Assembly (NCBI RefSeq): GCF_900094555.1
Contig: NZ_FMAC01000010.1
Span: 124,001-188,000, forward strand
Reading direction: 5' to 3'
DNA: 64,000 bases
Source: Martinezella hainanensis
GTDB taxonomy: Bacteria; Pseudomonadota; Alphaproteobacteria; Rhizobiales; Rhizobiaceae
The position numbers and the translations under genes are program-made. Below, piece after piece: positions 18,411 through 26,184 of the stretch (the stretch's first letter is position 1; the number at the start of each line of letters is the position of its first letter). A model generated the notes under the pieces. It saw only the letters and a list, made by a program, of their open reading frames with translations, searched no databases and had not been told where the DNA came from.

Positions 18411-19121
18411 ATGAAGACTATCGTCATCTGCTCCGGCGGATTGGACTCTGTTTCGCTCGCCCAGAAGGTCGCAGCCGAACATCAGCTTATCGGACTCGTC
18501 TCCTTCGACTACGGCCAGCGGCATCGCAAGGAGCTGGAATTTGCCGCGGCCTGCGCCAAGCGCCTCGGCGTGCCGCATGAGATCATCGACATCACCGCCA
18601 TCGGCAAGCACTTGACCGGATCGGCGCTCACCGATGACATCGAGGTGCCGGACGGGCACTATGCCGAGGAAACCATGAAGGCGACGGTCGTGCCGAACCG
18701 CAATGCGATCATGCTGGCGATCGCCTTCGGGCTTGCGGCTGCGCAGAAGGCGGATGCGGTTGCAGTTGCGGTTCATGGCGGCGATCATTTCATCTATCCC
18801 GACTGTCGCCCCGGTTTCATCGACGCCTTCCAGCAGATGCAGAACCATGCGCTCGACGGCTATGCCAGCGTTTCGCTCTATGCGCCCTATGTGACGATCT
18901 CCAAGGCGGATATCGTTACCGACGGTGACAGGCATAAGACCCCCTTTGCCGAAACCTGGTCCTGCTACAAGGGCGGGAAAAGTCATTGCGGCCGCTGCGG
19001 CACCTGCGTCGAGCGGCGCGAAGCCTTTCATCTCGCCGGCATTGCGGATCCGACCGAATACGAGGATGCCGATTTCTGGGTCGCCGCGACATCAGGCTTT
19101 TCGGCCGAAGAGGTGAAGTGA
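18411..19121 (+). CDS. queC: 7-cyano-7-deazaguanine synthase QueC
   Basis: 236 residues. Converts 7-carboxy-7-deazaguanine to preQ0 with ATP and ammonia, the last step of preQ0 formation in queuosine synthesis. The ATP-pyrophosphatase loop is IVICSGGLDSVSLAQK near the N-terminus. Zinc-binding cysteines lie at the C-terminus (SCYKGGKSHCGRCGTCVERR). ATG 18411 is set by the riboswitch ribosome site; a longer frame from 18276 is leader. Its TGA overlaps the queD ATG by one base, so queC, queD and queE are translationally coupled. Confidence 0.97.
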   Translation: MKTIVICSGGLDSVSLAQKVAAEHQLIGLVSFDYGQRHRKELEFAAACAKRLGVPHEIIDITAIGKHLTGSALTDDIEVPDGHYAEETMKATVVPNRNAIMLAIAFGLAAAQKADAVAVAVHGGDHFIYPDCRPGFIDAFQQMQNHALDGYASVSLYAPYVTISKADIVTDGDRHKTPFAETWSCYKGGKSHCGRCGTCVERREAFHLAGIADPTEYEDADFWVAATSGFSAEEVK

Positions 19122-19477
19122 TGTACCGCATCACCAAGGAATTCCACTTCTCCGCCTCGCATCAACTCTCGCACCTGCCCGATGATCATCAGTGCGCGCG
19201 CATGCACGGGCACAACTACATCGTCGTGGTGGAGCTTTCTGCAGCCGAACTGGATGAGAACGGTTTCGTGCGAGACTATCATGAGCTACAGCCGCTAAAG
19301 CGCTATATCGACGAAACCTTCGATCATCGTCACCTGAATGAGGTCTTCGGACACGATCGCGTCACATCCGAATATCTTGCCAGGCATTTCTACGACTGGT
19401 GCAAGGAACGACTGCCGGAGGCATCCGCCGTGCGGGTCAGCGAGACGCCGAAGACCTGGGCGGAATACCGGCCATGA
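19121..19477 (+). CDS. queD: 6-carboxy-5,6,7,8-tetrahydropterin synthase QueD
   Basis: 118 residues, normal for the family. Converts 7,8-dihydroneopterin triphosphate to 6-carboxytetrahydropterin. Zinc histidines are seen in FHFSASHQL and ARMHGHNYIV, the catalytic Cys in HQCARMHG, and a His-Asp pair in DHRHLNEV. Its start overlaps the queC stop by one base and its stop overlaps the queE start by four (ATGA). Confidence 0.96.
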   Translation: MYRITKEFHFSASHQLSHLPDDHQCARMHGHNYIVVVELSAAELDENGFVRDYHELQPLKRYIDETFDHRHLNEVFGHDRVTSEYLARHFYDWCKERLPEASAVRVSETPKTWAEYRP

Positions 19478-20202
19478 GCGAAGCGCGCATTCGGGTCAGC
19501 GAGATCTTCGGGCCGACGATCCAGGGCGAGGGGATCCTGATCGGCCTCCCGACGATCTTCGTTCGCACCGGCGGCTGCGATTATCGCTGCTCCTGGTGCG
19601 ATACGCTGCATGCGGTCGATAGCGACTATCGCGACCAATGGCAGCCGATGTCGGTCGATGAGATCTGGCAAGAGGTGATGAGGCTTTCCGGCGGCAAGCC
19701 GCTCACCATCTCGCTCTCCGGCGGCAATCCCGCGATCCAGCTGCTCGGCCCGCTGATTGCGCGCGGTCATGCTGAGGGATATCGCTTCGCGCTGGAGACT
19801 CAAGGGAGCTTGGCCAAGGAGTGGTTCGCCGAACTTGATGTGCTTGTGCTCAGCCCTAAGCCGCCATCGAGCGGCATGGCGACGAACTGGGCCGCCTTCG
19901 ACGACTGTCTGCGCATGGCAGGCGAAAGACCGCAAATCGCCCTGAAGATCGTCATATTCGACGATCTCGACTATGAATATGCGCGAGAGGCGGCCACTCG
20001 CTATTCACATCTGCCTGTTTATCTGCAGCCCGGCAATCACACGCCGCCGCCAGCCGATGCGGAAGATGCCCTTGTCGATATCGACGGCATTGTCGAGCGC
20101 ATGCGCTGGCTCGTGGAGAAGGTCGGCAATGACCGATGGTTCGAAGCAAGGGTGCTGCCGCAATTGCATGTAATCATCTGGGGAAACAGGCGCGGTGTTT
20201 GA
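19474..20202 (+). CDS. queE: 7-carboxy-7-deazaguanine synthase QueE
   Basis: 242-residue radical SAM enzyme that rearranges 6-carboxytetrahydropterin to 7-carboxy-7-deazaguanine. The cluster motif is GGCDYRCSWCDTLHA (C-x3-C-x2-C), with the adjacent GEG of the N-terminus (FGPTIQGEGILIGLPTIFVR) and GGNPAIQ for SAM. ATG 19474 lies within the queD stop (ATGA overlap). Third gene of the preQ1-controlled operon. No strong terminator is seen in the 95 bp before the convergent ArsR gene. Confidence 0.96.
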   Translation: MSEARIRVSEIFGPTIQGEGILIGLPTIFVRTGGCDYRCSWCDTLHAVDSDYRDQWQPMSVDEIWQEVMRLSGGKPLTISLSGGNPAIQLLGPLIARGHAEGYRFALETQGSLAKEWFAELDVLVLSPKPPSSGMATNWAAFDDCLRMAGERPQIALKIVIFDDLDYEYAREAATRYSHLPVYLQPGNHTPPPADAEDALVDIDGIVERMRWLVEKVGNDRWFEARVLPQLHVIIWGNRRGV

Positions 20203-20297
20203 GTAATTGCGGTCGGGCCATATCGTGCCTGCGCCATCGAACGACATCCGAAATTGCACTTGGTGGCCGAAACCAGCAAAGCCGCATCGACGCTACG

Positions 20298-20654
20298 TCA
20301 TGATTTTTCGTCGTAAGAGTCGTTGTCGCCGGCATTCGATGTCGCTGGTTTGAGTTCGGCATCGAAGAGCTCGGCAAGCGTCTTCAGGATCTGCAGGACG
20401 CCCGGATGATCGCAGGTATAATATCTGAACTGGGCGTGACGGCGCACTTTCACGATGCCGGAATGATGCAGGCGGGTCAGGTGTTGGCTGAGCGCCGACT
20501 GCGATATGCCCAGCTTCTTGGCCAGGCTGTTCACATCTTCCTCATGGCCGGACAGATGAATACAGACCTCCAGGCGCTTGGGATTGGAGAGCTGGCTGAG
20601 AAGATCTGCATGATAGATGAGACGCTCGTCTTCTGTGGACTGATCTGAGTACAT
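20298..20654 (-). CDS. ArsR/SmtB family transcriptional regulator
   Basis: 118 residues with a winged helix-turn-helix: LLSQLSNPKRLEVCIHLSGH, then LAKKLGISQSALSQHLTRLH and VKVRRHAQFRYYTC. The classical metal-binding ELCVCDL motif is absent (it reads ISQSALSQ), so it may sense redox or another signal; two Cys occur (VCIHL and YTCDH). ATG 20654 is preferred by family length; ATG 20669 is possible. The 330-bp region upstream to 20981 is A+T-rich with two TTGCAA boxes and drives the small divergent gene at 20982. Confidence 0.85.
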   Translation of the reverse strand: MYSDQSTEDERLIYHADLLSQLSNPKRLEVCIHLSGHEEDVNSLAKKLGISQSALSQHLTRLHHSGIVKVRRHAQFRYYTCDHPGVLQILKTLAELFDAELKPATSNAGDNDSYDEKS

Positions 20655-20981
20655 CGCGCGGCCAATCATTGGTGTTACACTATAGAGCCCCCAGCATCGC
20701 GAGACTATAAACGCAAAAGTTGCAAAATTATGGTCTAAATTATTGCAAAAACGTTGCGCGTTCGCGGAGCAAACGGCCCTCCCACTTAGGCTGATCGCAA
20801 TTGATCAACCCTTCCTTAGCCGACAACTAGGGTCCTATTGTATTTTGGGAATATGTCGGTCCAATCGATTTGCGATGAATCTGTAACAAAATCGAACGAA
20901 CTGCCTTGTTTTTGTCCGGCTTTTGACATCGCAGTGCTAATTAAGCGGTCTATCTTCTGCGCTAACGAACAGGAGGTAACC

Positions 20982-21185
20982 ATGACCCAAAGGGACTTGA
21001 CGATCGCCGAAGTTCTCAAAGATCCGCTGATCCGCCAGGTCATGCGCGCAGATCGCATATCCGTCACCCGGATGGCAGACCTGCTGCAGGACGCGGCGCG
21101 CCGGCAAGAACACGCCTTGTCCGCGAATTTTTCATCGATCACGCATGTGGCGACACGTTCGGTACCGCAAGCCGACTTGCGTTGA
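20982..21185 (+). CDS. small hypothetical protein (67 aa)
   Basis: 67 residues from ATG 20982, with a perfect AGGAGG 5 nt before it, which strongly supports translation. The sequence (MTQRDLTIAEVLKDPLIRQV, then MRADRISVTRMADLLQDAA) predicts soluble helices. I do not recognise the family; the length and strong ribosome site resemble short conserved rhizobial proteins. Divergent from the ArsR gene and followed by a strong hairpin at 21204-21236. Confidence 0.7.
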   Translation: MTQRDLTIAEVLKDPLIRQVMRADRISVTRMADLLQDAARRQEHALSANFSSITHVATRSVPQADLR

Positions 21186-21203
21186 TATCCCGCTATCCGA
21201 CAG

Positions 21204-21236
21204 CGACAATCGCCAGATGATCCCGGGCGATTGTCG
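21204..21236. terminator. hairpin terminator after small gene
   Basis: CGACAATCGCC (21204-21214), 11-nt loop, GGCGATTGTCG (21226-21236): a perfect 11-bp stem 18 bp after the stop at 21185. The T-run is short (TTGC). Nothing else is seen in the 189-bp gap to the next gene. Confidence 0.55.
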
Positions 21237-21374
21237 TTGCGGCATTTGCGTATGTGAGCCTCCTTGCCGGTATTCAAGCAGCCCAAAATCGCTGCCTTTT
21301 TCCGGAGCCTCGATAAGCTGCCTTCATTGCTGCGTCACTCCACGAATCGTTTCGCAACGTGGTCGCGGCTGGCG

Positions 21375-22265
21375 TTAAAGCGCGCCGCTTCGGTTGAGCG
21401 AGATCGCGTAGACGCTGGTGGTGCCCGTCATGAAAAGCTTGTGCTTGCCGCGACCGCCGAAGCAGAGGTTGGAGACCGTTTCCGGCACCAGGATCTTGCC
21501 CATGAGATGACCATCGGGCGCGATGCAATGCACGCCGTCGGCCGCCGACGACCAGAGATTGCCATCGCTGTCGAGGCGCATGCCGTCAGCGCAGCCCGGC
21601 GAAATCACATGGAACACCTCGCCCCCGGACAGCCGCCAGTTTTCGCCGACATTAAAAACCCGGATGTGCTGCGGATCGCCGCCATGCATGCGACCGGTAT
21701 CGGCAACATAAAGCTTCGTCTCGTCTGGACTGAAGGCAAGCCCGTTCGGGCAATTGAAATCCGTCAGGACGGCCTGCATGGAGCCGGAGGGATCGACCCG
21801 GTAGACATTGCATGGCAGTTCCTGCTCACTCCTATATCCTTCGTAATCCGTCGCAATGCCGTAGTGCGGATCGGTGAACCAGATAGCGCCGTCCGAGGCA
21901 ACGATCACATCGTTGGGCGAATTCAGGCGTTTGCCCTGATAGCTATCCGCGACGATCGAGATCGAGCCGTCATATTCGGTACGCGTGACGCGTCTGCCAC
22001 CATGCTCGCAGCTCACAAGGCGGCCCTGCCGATCACGCGTATGGCCGTTCGAAAAATTCGAAGGTTCGCGAAAGACGCTGGTGCCGAGTCCCGGTATCCA
22101 GCGCATGATGCGGTTGTTGGGGATGTCCGAGAAGAGCAGGCAGTTCATATCTCCGAACCAGACAGGCCCTTCCACCCAGTCGAAACCGGTGGCGATCTGC
22201 TTGACGGGAGCATTGCCAAGAACAAATTTCCCGAAGGCCGGGTCCATGATCTCGAAGAACGACAT
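21375..22265 (-). CDS. SMP-30/gluconolactonase family protein
   Basis: 296-residue beta-propeller lactonase, cytoplasmic. Family features: FDWVEGPVWFGD (metal Glu), LNSPNDVIVASDGAIWFTDP (Asn and Asp), LAFSPDETKLYVADT (Asp). It should hydrolyse an aldonolactone such as gluconolactone to the free acid, feeding the idonate/gluconate pathway encoded next to it. ATG 22265 is chosen because GGGAGG lies 10 nt upstream; the frame further out looks non-coding. Divergent from the DUF336 gene across an operator copy at 22306, which places it in the LacI-type regulon. Confidence 0.88.
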   Translation of the reverse strand: MSFFEIMDPAFGKFVLGNAPVKQIATGFDWVEGPVWFGDMNCLLFSDIPNNRIMRWIPGLGTSVFREPSNFSNGHTRDRQGRLVSCEHGGRRVTRTEYDGSISIVADSYQGKRLNSPNDVIVASDGAIWFTDPHYGIATDYEGYRSEQELPCNVYRVDPSGSMQAVLTDFNCPNGLAFSPDETKLYVADTGRMHGGDPQHIRVFNVGENWRLSGGEVFHVISPGCADGMRLDSDGNLWSSAADGVHCIAPDGHLMGKILVPETVSNLCFGGRGKHKLFMTGTTSVYAISLNRSGAL

Positions 22266-22305
22266 TGTAACAATACCTCCCATAAGGTTACATCGAGAGA
22301 TCGAT

Positions 22306-22321
22306 GTGTTATCGATAACAT
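22306..22321. promoter_or_regulatory. LacI/GntR-type operator, copy 1
   Basis: GTGTTATCGATAACAT, one base from the perfect palindrome; the 14-bp core TGTTATCGATAACA (22307-22320) is symmetric. It lies between the divergent SMP-30 and DUF336 genes. On the minus strand TTGAAT abuts it as a -35-like box, as at the other copies. The copies at 24854 and 32360 are perfect and the one at 27506 is close. Confidence 0.8.
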
Positions 22322-22355
22322 ATTCAATTGAGTCCGCAAGTCGGGAGGATAGTGC

Positions 22356-22775
22356 ATGAGCCATGTTGTGACGTCGAGTGTCTTGAGCGACGAAGGGGTG
22401 ATGACATTGTTGACCGCTGCGATCTCGGCTGCTTCGCAGATCGGGCAGCCGCAATGCATCGTCATCGTCGATCAATCTGGCGTGACGCTTGGTTCCTTCC
22501 GCATGCGCGGTTCGCGTTTTCAGTCGCTGAAAAGCGCCACCGCCAAGGCGCAGACGGCTGCTTCCATCGGTGGGCCGAGCCATTCGCTGCCGGAACATGC
22601 GCGAGTGCCGCTGGCAATCGCTACCCATGGCGGGATGACGGGTTTGCGCGGCGGCTTGCCGATCCGCGTCGGCGGCACGCTTGTCGGCGGTATCGGTGTT
22701 GGTTCTGGTTCCGGAGAGCAGGACGAGCAGGTTGCCCGTGCTGCCCTTGATGCGATTGGCGCCGATCTCGACTAG
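22356..22775 (+). CDS. DUF336 (GlcG/HbpS-like) protein
   Basis: 139 residues, small alpha/beta protein of the DUF336 family (GlcG/HbpS/PduO-C-like). The typical parts are QCIVIVDQSGVTLGSFRM, AKAQTAAS and the glycine-rich GGLPIRVGGTLVGGIGVGSG. Members are linked to carbon-source operons and some bind haem or cobalamin; the role here is unknown. GGGAGG lies before ATG 22356 and the shared operator 35 bp upstream puts it under the same repressor. Ends against the convergent idonate dehydrogenase gene with a hairpin between. Confidence 0.85.
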   Translation: MSHVVTSSVLSDEGVMTLLTAAISAASQIGQPQCIVIVDQSGVTLGSFRMRGSRFQSLKSATAKAQTAASIGGPSHSLPEHARVPLAIATHGGMTGLRGGLPIRVGGTLVGGIGVGSGSGEQDEQVARAALDAIGADLD

Positions 22776-22786
22776 ACCGGCTGTGA

Positions 22787-22828
22787 GCGCGAAATCCGTT
22801 TCCGTTTTCGATCGGGTGGATTTCGCGC
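22787..22828. terminator. bidirectional hairpin between DUF336 and idonate dehydrogenase genes
   Basis: GCGCGAAATCC (22787-22797) and GGATTTCGCGC (22818-22828), a perfect 11-bp stem with a 20-nt loop that has a T-rich patch. It is located between two convergent stops (22775 and 22839). Confidence 0.6.
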
Positions 22829-22838
22829 CGTTTCCGCT

Positions 22839-23870
22839 TTAGGCGAAGGCGATCTGTGCCTTCATGGCCTTGCTTCGATCCGAAGCGATCTCGAAGGCGC
22901 TGATGGCGTCCGCGAGCGGTACGGTATGGGTAATGAGCGGTCGCACATCGATGAGGCGCTTGCGCATCAGATCGACGCCGACGGCAAACTCCTCGTGAAA
23001 ACGGAAGGAACCGCGCAGTTCCAGTTCCTTGGCCGTGATCGCCAGCATCGGCAGGCTCATGTCACCGCCGATACCAAGCTGTACGATGATGCCTCGCGGT
23101 CTCAGTGCCGAAATGCCGCCGGCAAGGGCAGCTGCAGCGCCCGAGCATTCGTAGAGCACATCGAAAGTGCCCTTGTCCGCGGAATAGGCGGCAAGCGCTT
23201 CGGGCTCGTCCTTCGTATTTATGACCCTGTCGGCACCCGCTTGCCTGGCAAGCGACAAGGTGAAATCCGAAAGATCGGTCGCCACGATCTCGACGGCACC
23301 CGCGCGGCGTGCGGCGAGGATCGAGAGCACGCCGATCGGGCCGCAGCCGGTCACGAGGACGCGCTTGCCGAGCATCTCGCCTGCACGCCGGGTGGCGTGG
23401 AGCGTGACGGCCAAGGGTTCTGCCATGGCCGCTTCACCCGGGGTCAGGCCATCGGCCGGCACGCATTGGATGGCATCGGCGACGAGCGTCTCGCGGAACG
23501 CACCCTGGATATGCGGGAAGGGCATGGCGCTGCCATAGAAGCGCATGTTGAGGCATTGATTGGGTAAGCCCTGCAGGCAATAGCGGCAAGTCCGGCAGGG
23601 GCGGGAGGGAGAAACGGCAACAAGCTGGCCGACCTCGAGGCCTTCTACGCCGGGGCCGAGCGCAGTCACCGTCGCGCTGACCTCATGCCCGAGGATCATC
23701 GGCTCCTTCAGGCGCACGGTGCCGAAGCCGCCGTGATGGTAGTAATGCAGGTCGCTGCCGCAGACGCCGCCGGTTGCGAGCCTCAGCTTGACTTCTCCCG
23801 CACCCGGTTCTTCCTCCGGATAATCCTCGATCCGCACATCCTTGGCGGCGTGGGCGATGATGGCCTTCAT
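22839..23870 (-). CDS. idnD: L-idonate 5-dehydrogenase (zinc-dependent MDR)
   Basis: 343 residues, the same length as E. coli IdnD. Oxidises L-idonate to 5-ketogluconate with NAD(P). Catalytic zinc site: Cys in GGVCGSDLHYYHHGG and His/Glu in ILGHEVSAT. Structural zinc: PSRPCRTCRYCLQGLPNQC (four Cys). Nucleotide fold: VLVTGCGPIGVLSILAA. AGGAG precedes ATG 23870. It follows the 2-hydroxyacid dehydrogenase gene by 10 bp on the same strand, both driven from the operator at 24854. Sorbitol or xylitol dehydrogenase activity cannot be excluded, but the neighbours favour idonate. Confidence 0.85.
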   Translation of the reverse strand: MKAIIAHAAKDVRIEDYPEEEPGAGEVKLRLATGGVCGSDLHYYHHGGFGTVRLKEPMILGHEVSATVTALGPGVEGLEVGQLVAVSPSRPCRTCRYCLQGLPNQCLNMRFYGSAMPFPHIQGAFRETLVADAIQCVPADGLTPGEAAMAEPLAVTLHATRRAGEMLGKRVLVTGCGPIGVLSILAARRAGAVEIVATDLSDFTLSLARQAGADRVINTKDEPEALAAYSADKGTFDVLYECSGAAAALAGGISALRPRGIIVQLGIGGDMSLPMLAITAKELELRGSFRFHEEFAVGVDLMRKRLIDVRPLITHTVPLADAISAFEIASDRSKAMKAQIAFA

Positions 23871-23880
23871 GTCTTTCTCC

Positions 23881-24828
23881 TCAAAGAACGGGTGTCGGCA
23901 GGGCCTGGCCGGCGAAATGAGCAGCGAGATTGTCGCGCACCAGCTGACCCATGGCCTTGCGTGTTTCCACCGTGCCGGATGCATGGTGAGGCTGCAGCAG
24001 CACATTGTCGAGCGCCAGGAAGCGCGGATTGAGCTTCGGTTCGCCTTCGAAGACGTCAAGTGCGGCGGATCCGAGCTTGCGGGTCTCCAACGCGTCAAGC
24101 AGTGCCTCTTCGTCTATATTGGAAGCTCTGGAGATGTTGATCAACATGCCTTCCGACCCGAGGGCCTCGATTACCTTCCGACCGACGATATGCCGGGTTG
24201 CCGCGGAGGCGACGAGCGTGACGAACAGGAAATCCGATTGCGTCGCAAGCTCGACAGGATCGGCCACGAAGCTCATGCCGGAGGCGTATGATTTTGCCTC
24301 GACGTCCGAATAGGCAATCTGCATGTCGAAGCCCTTCAAGCGCTTGGCGACTTCGAAGCCGATGCGGCCGAGGCCGAGCACGCCGGCACGCCGTCCCCAG
24401 ACGCGGCGCTTGAGAGGATAAAGTCCCTTCTGCGCCCAGCTGCCGTCGCGCACCCATGTCTCCGCGCCGATCATGCCACGCGACAGGCAGAGCATCATCG
24501 CAATCCCCAAGTCCGCGACGTCGTTGGTGAGTACGTCAGGGGTATTGGTGACGCGGATACCGCGCTCGCGGCAGGCCTGCAGGTCGACGGCGTCAAAGCC
24601 AACGCCATAGACCGAAATAACTTCCAGTTTGGGGCAGGCCTCGATCATCGCGCGGTTGGCGCCAAGCTCGCCGCGCGTCGCAATGGCCCGGATCGATGGT
24701 CCGACGTCGGCGAGCAACTTTTCCTTGTCGGCAGCCTCGAAATAGCGATGAACCTGAAACGCTGCGTCGAGCGGCTCTTGATCCCATTGCGGGTAGGGAC
24801 CAATCTGCAGGATCGGTGGCTTGTTCAT
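23881..24828 (-). CDS. D-isomer-specific 2-hydroxyacid dehydrogenase (2-ketogluconate reductase-like)
   Basis: 315 residues. NAD(P) fold with AGVLGLGRIGFEVAKRLKG near 148; catalytic Arg in INISRASNIDEEALLDAL, Glu in DVFEGEPKLN and His in LQPHHASGT. The gluconate context suggests GhrB/TkrA-like reduction of 2-ketogluconate to gluconate; glyoxylate or hydroxypyruvate are alternatives. GGGAGG sits 9 nt before ATG 24828, deciding that start over ATG 24837. First gene of a two-gene leftward unit with idnD, divergent from the gluconate dehydrogenase operon. Confidence 0.85.
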   Translation of the reverse strand: MNKPPILQIGPYPQWDQEPLDAAFQVHRYFEAADKEKLLADVGPSIRAIATRGELGANRAMIEACPKLEVISVYGVGFDAVDLQACRERGIRVTNTPDVLTNDVADLGIAMMLCLSRGMIGAETWVRDGSWAQKGLYPLKRRVWGRRAGVLGLGRIGFEVAKRLKGFDMQIAYSDVEAKSYASGMSFVADPVELATQSDFLFVTLVASAATRHIVGRKVIEALGSEGMLINISRASNIDEEALLDALETRKLGSAALDVFEGEPKLNPRFLALDNVLLQPHHASGTVETRKAMGQLVRDNLAAHFAGQALPTPVL

Positions 24829-24843
24829 CTTATGCATCCTCCC

Positions 24844-24872
24844 TTGACATCAAATGTTATCGATAACATAAA
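24844..24872. promoter_or_regulatory. promoter with perfect LacI/GntR operator in the spacer (copy 2)
   Basis: ATGTTATCGATAACAT at 24854-24869 is a perfect 16-bp palindrome. On the plus strand TTGACA (24844-24849), a 17-bp spacer holding most of the operator, and CATAAA (24867-24872) form a -35/-10 pair for the idnO operon. On the minus strand TTGTTT and TGATGT, also 17 bp apart, can serve the idnD unit. Repressor binding would block both directions. Confidence 0.85.
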
Positions 24873-24914
24873 CAAGGGAGGCGACCATTGTCGAGATAAA
24901 AAACGGAGGAAACG

Positions 24915-25673
24915 ATGTCTCTTGGTCTTTTCGATCTGAAAGGGCGGCGTGCCCTGGTGACGGGTTCTTCCCAAGGTATCGGGCTCGCGCTCGCCAAGGG
25001 CCTGGCCGCCGCTGGTGCTGAGCTGGTGCTCAATGGCCGCGACAGGGAAAAGCTCGCCAAGGCGGCTGAAGGCTTCGCCGGCAAGGTGCATGTGCTTCCA
25101 TTCGACGCCACCGATCACGAGGCCGCGCGTCAGGCGGTCGATGCTTTCGAGGCTGAGACCGGTGCAATCGACATTCTCGTCAACAATGCCGGCATGCAGT
25201 TTCGCACGCCGCTGGAGGACTTTCCCGCCGATGCTTTCGAGCGGCTTCTTCGGACGAACATCTCAAGCGTCTTCAATGTCGGCCAGGCGGTCGCCCGGCA
25301 CATGATCAAACGCGGCGCCGGAAAAATCATCAACATCGCAAGCGTACAGACGGCGTTGGCGCGTCCTTCGATTGCTCCGTACACGGCAACCAAGGGTGCC
25401 GTTGGCAATCTGACCAAGGGCATGGCGACGGATTGGGCCAGGCATGGGCTGCAATGCAACGCCATCGCGCCCGGCTATTTCGATACGCCACTGAATGCTG
25501 CGCTGGTTGCCGATGCCGATTTTTCGGCATGGCTCGAAAAGCGTACGCCGGCCGGCCGCTGGGGCCGCGTCGACGAATTGGTCGGCGCCTGCATTTTCCT
25601 CGCTTCCGATGCCTCCTCCTTCGTCAACGGTCATGTGCTCTATGTCGACGGCGGCATCACAGCTTCGCTCTGA
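24915..25673 (+). CDS. idnO: gluconate 5-dehydrogenase (SDR)
   Basis: 252-residue short-chain dehydrogenase. Cofactor motif ALVTGSSQGIGLALAKGL, NNAG in ILVNNAGMQF, catalytic Ser/Tyr/Lys in IASVQ and PYTATKGAVGN. The N-terminus LFDLKGRRALVTGSS is typical of the IdnO/Gno group, which interconverts 5-ketogluconate and D-gluconate. It takes the product of the idonate dehydrogenase and hands gluconate to the kinase gene that overlaps its 3' end. GGAGG lies 6 nt before ATG 24915. Confidence 0.88.
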   Translation: MSLGLFDLKGRRALVTGSSQGIGLALAKGLAAAGAELVLNGRDREKLAKAAEGFAGKVHVLPFDATDHEAARQAVDAFEAETGAIDILVNNAGMQFRTPLEDFPADAFERLLRTNISSVFNVGQAVARHMIKRGAGKIINIASVQTALARPSIAPYTATKGAVGNLTKGMATDWARHGLQCNAIAPGYFDTPLNAALVADADFSAWLEKRTPAGRWGRVDELVGACIFLASDASSFVNGHVLYVDGGITASL

Positions 25674-26184
25674 TGGCGCCGCACCACGCCGCTTCGTCGT
25701 CATGGGCGTCAGCGGCTGCGGCAAGTCCTCAGTTGGTTCCGCGCTCGCGGCGCGCCTTGGCGGCATCTATGTCGATGGCGATGATCTTCATCCAGCGGCC
25801 AACGTCGCCAAGATGAGTGCCGGCATTCCCTTGACCGATGCCGATCGATGGCCCTGGCTCGACAAGATCGGTCAATGCCTTGCTTTGGCGGACGACACGG
25901 CATTGATCGGATGTTCGGCGCTGAAGCGCATCTATCGTAACCGGATTCGCGAGGTTGTCGGTGCACCGGTTTCGTTCATCCATCTCGCTGGCTCAAGAGA
26001 AACGATCCTGAGGCGTATGCAGGCAAGGCGCGATCACTTCATGCCGCCGGCATTGCTCGACAGTCAATTTGCCGCACTCGAGCCGCCCGGAGCCGATGAA
26101 CTCGCGATCACCGTCGATATCGATCGGCCGCTGGATGTCGTCGTTGCGGCCATCATTGCAAGCTTGGAGGAAACGCAATCATGA
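25642..26184 (+). CDS. gntK: gluconokinase
   Basis: 180 residues. Phosphorylates D-gluconate to 6-phosphogluconate. P-loop VMGVSGCGKSSVGSALA near residue 20; family motifs YVDGDDLHPAANVAKM, IPLTDADRWPWL and CSALKRIYRNRIRE; LQ-lid GSRETILRRMQARRDHFMPP. The start is inferred: ATG 25642 gives the same N-terminal length as E. coli GntK and overlaps the idnO end by 32 bp; ATG 25633 is also in frame, and the ATG within TGATG is out of frame. Ends with an ATGA overlap into the next gene. Confidence 0.92.
   Translation: MSTAASQLRSDGAAPRRFVVMGVSGCGKSSVGSALAARLGGIYVDGDDLHPAANVAKMSAGIPLTDADRWPWLDKIGQCLALADDTALIGCSALKRIYRNRIREVVGAPVSFIHLAGSRETILRRMQARRDHFMPPALLDSQFAALEPPGADELAITVDIDRPLDVVVAAIIASLEETQS

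Noticed and set aside
20700..20765. Two TTGCAA boxes as an ArsR operator
   Set aside because: TTGCAA is short and self-complementary, and the spacing does not form a convincing ArsR-type palindrome.
21264..22331. 355-codon rightward frame over the SMP-30 gene
   Set aside because: Antisense shadow; the SMP-30 metal ligands and ribosome site are on the minus strand.
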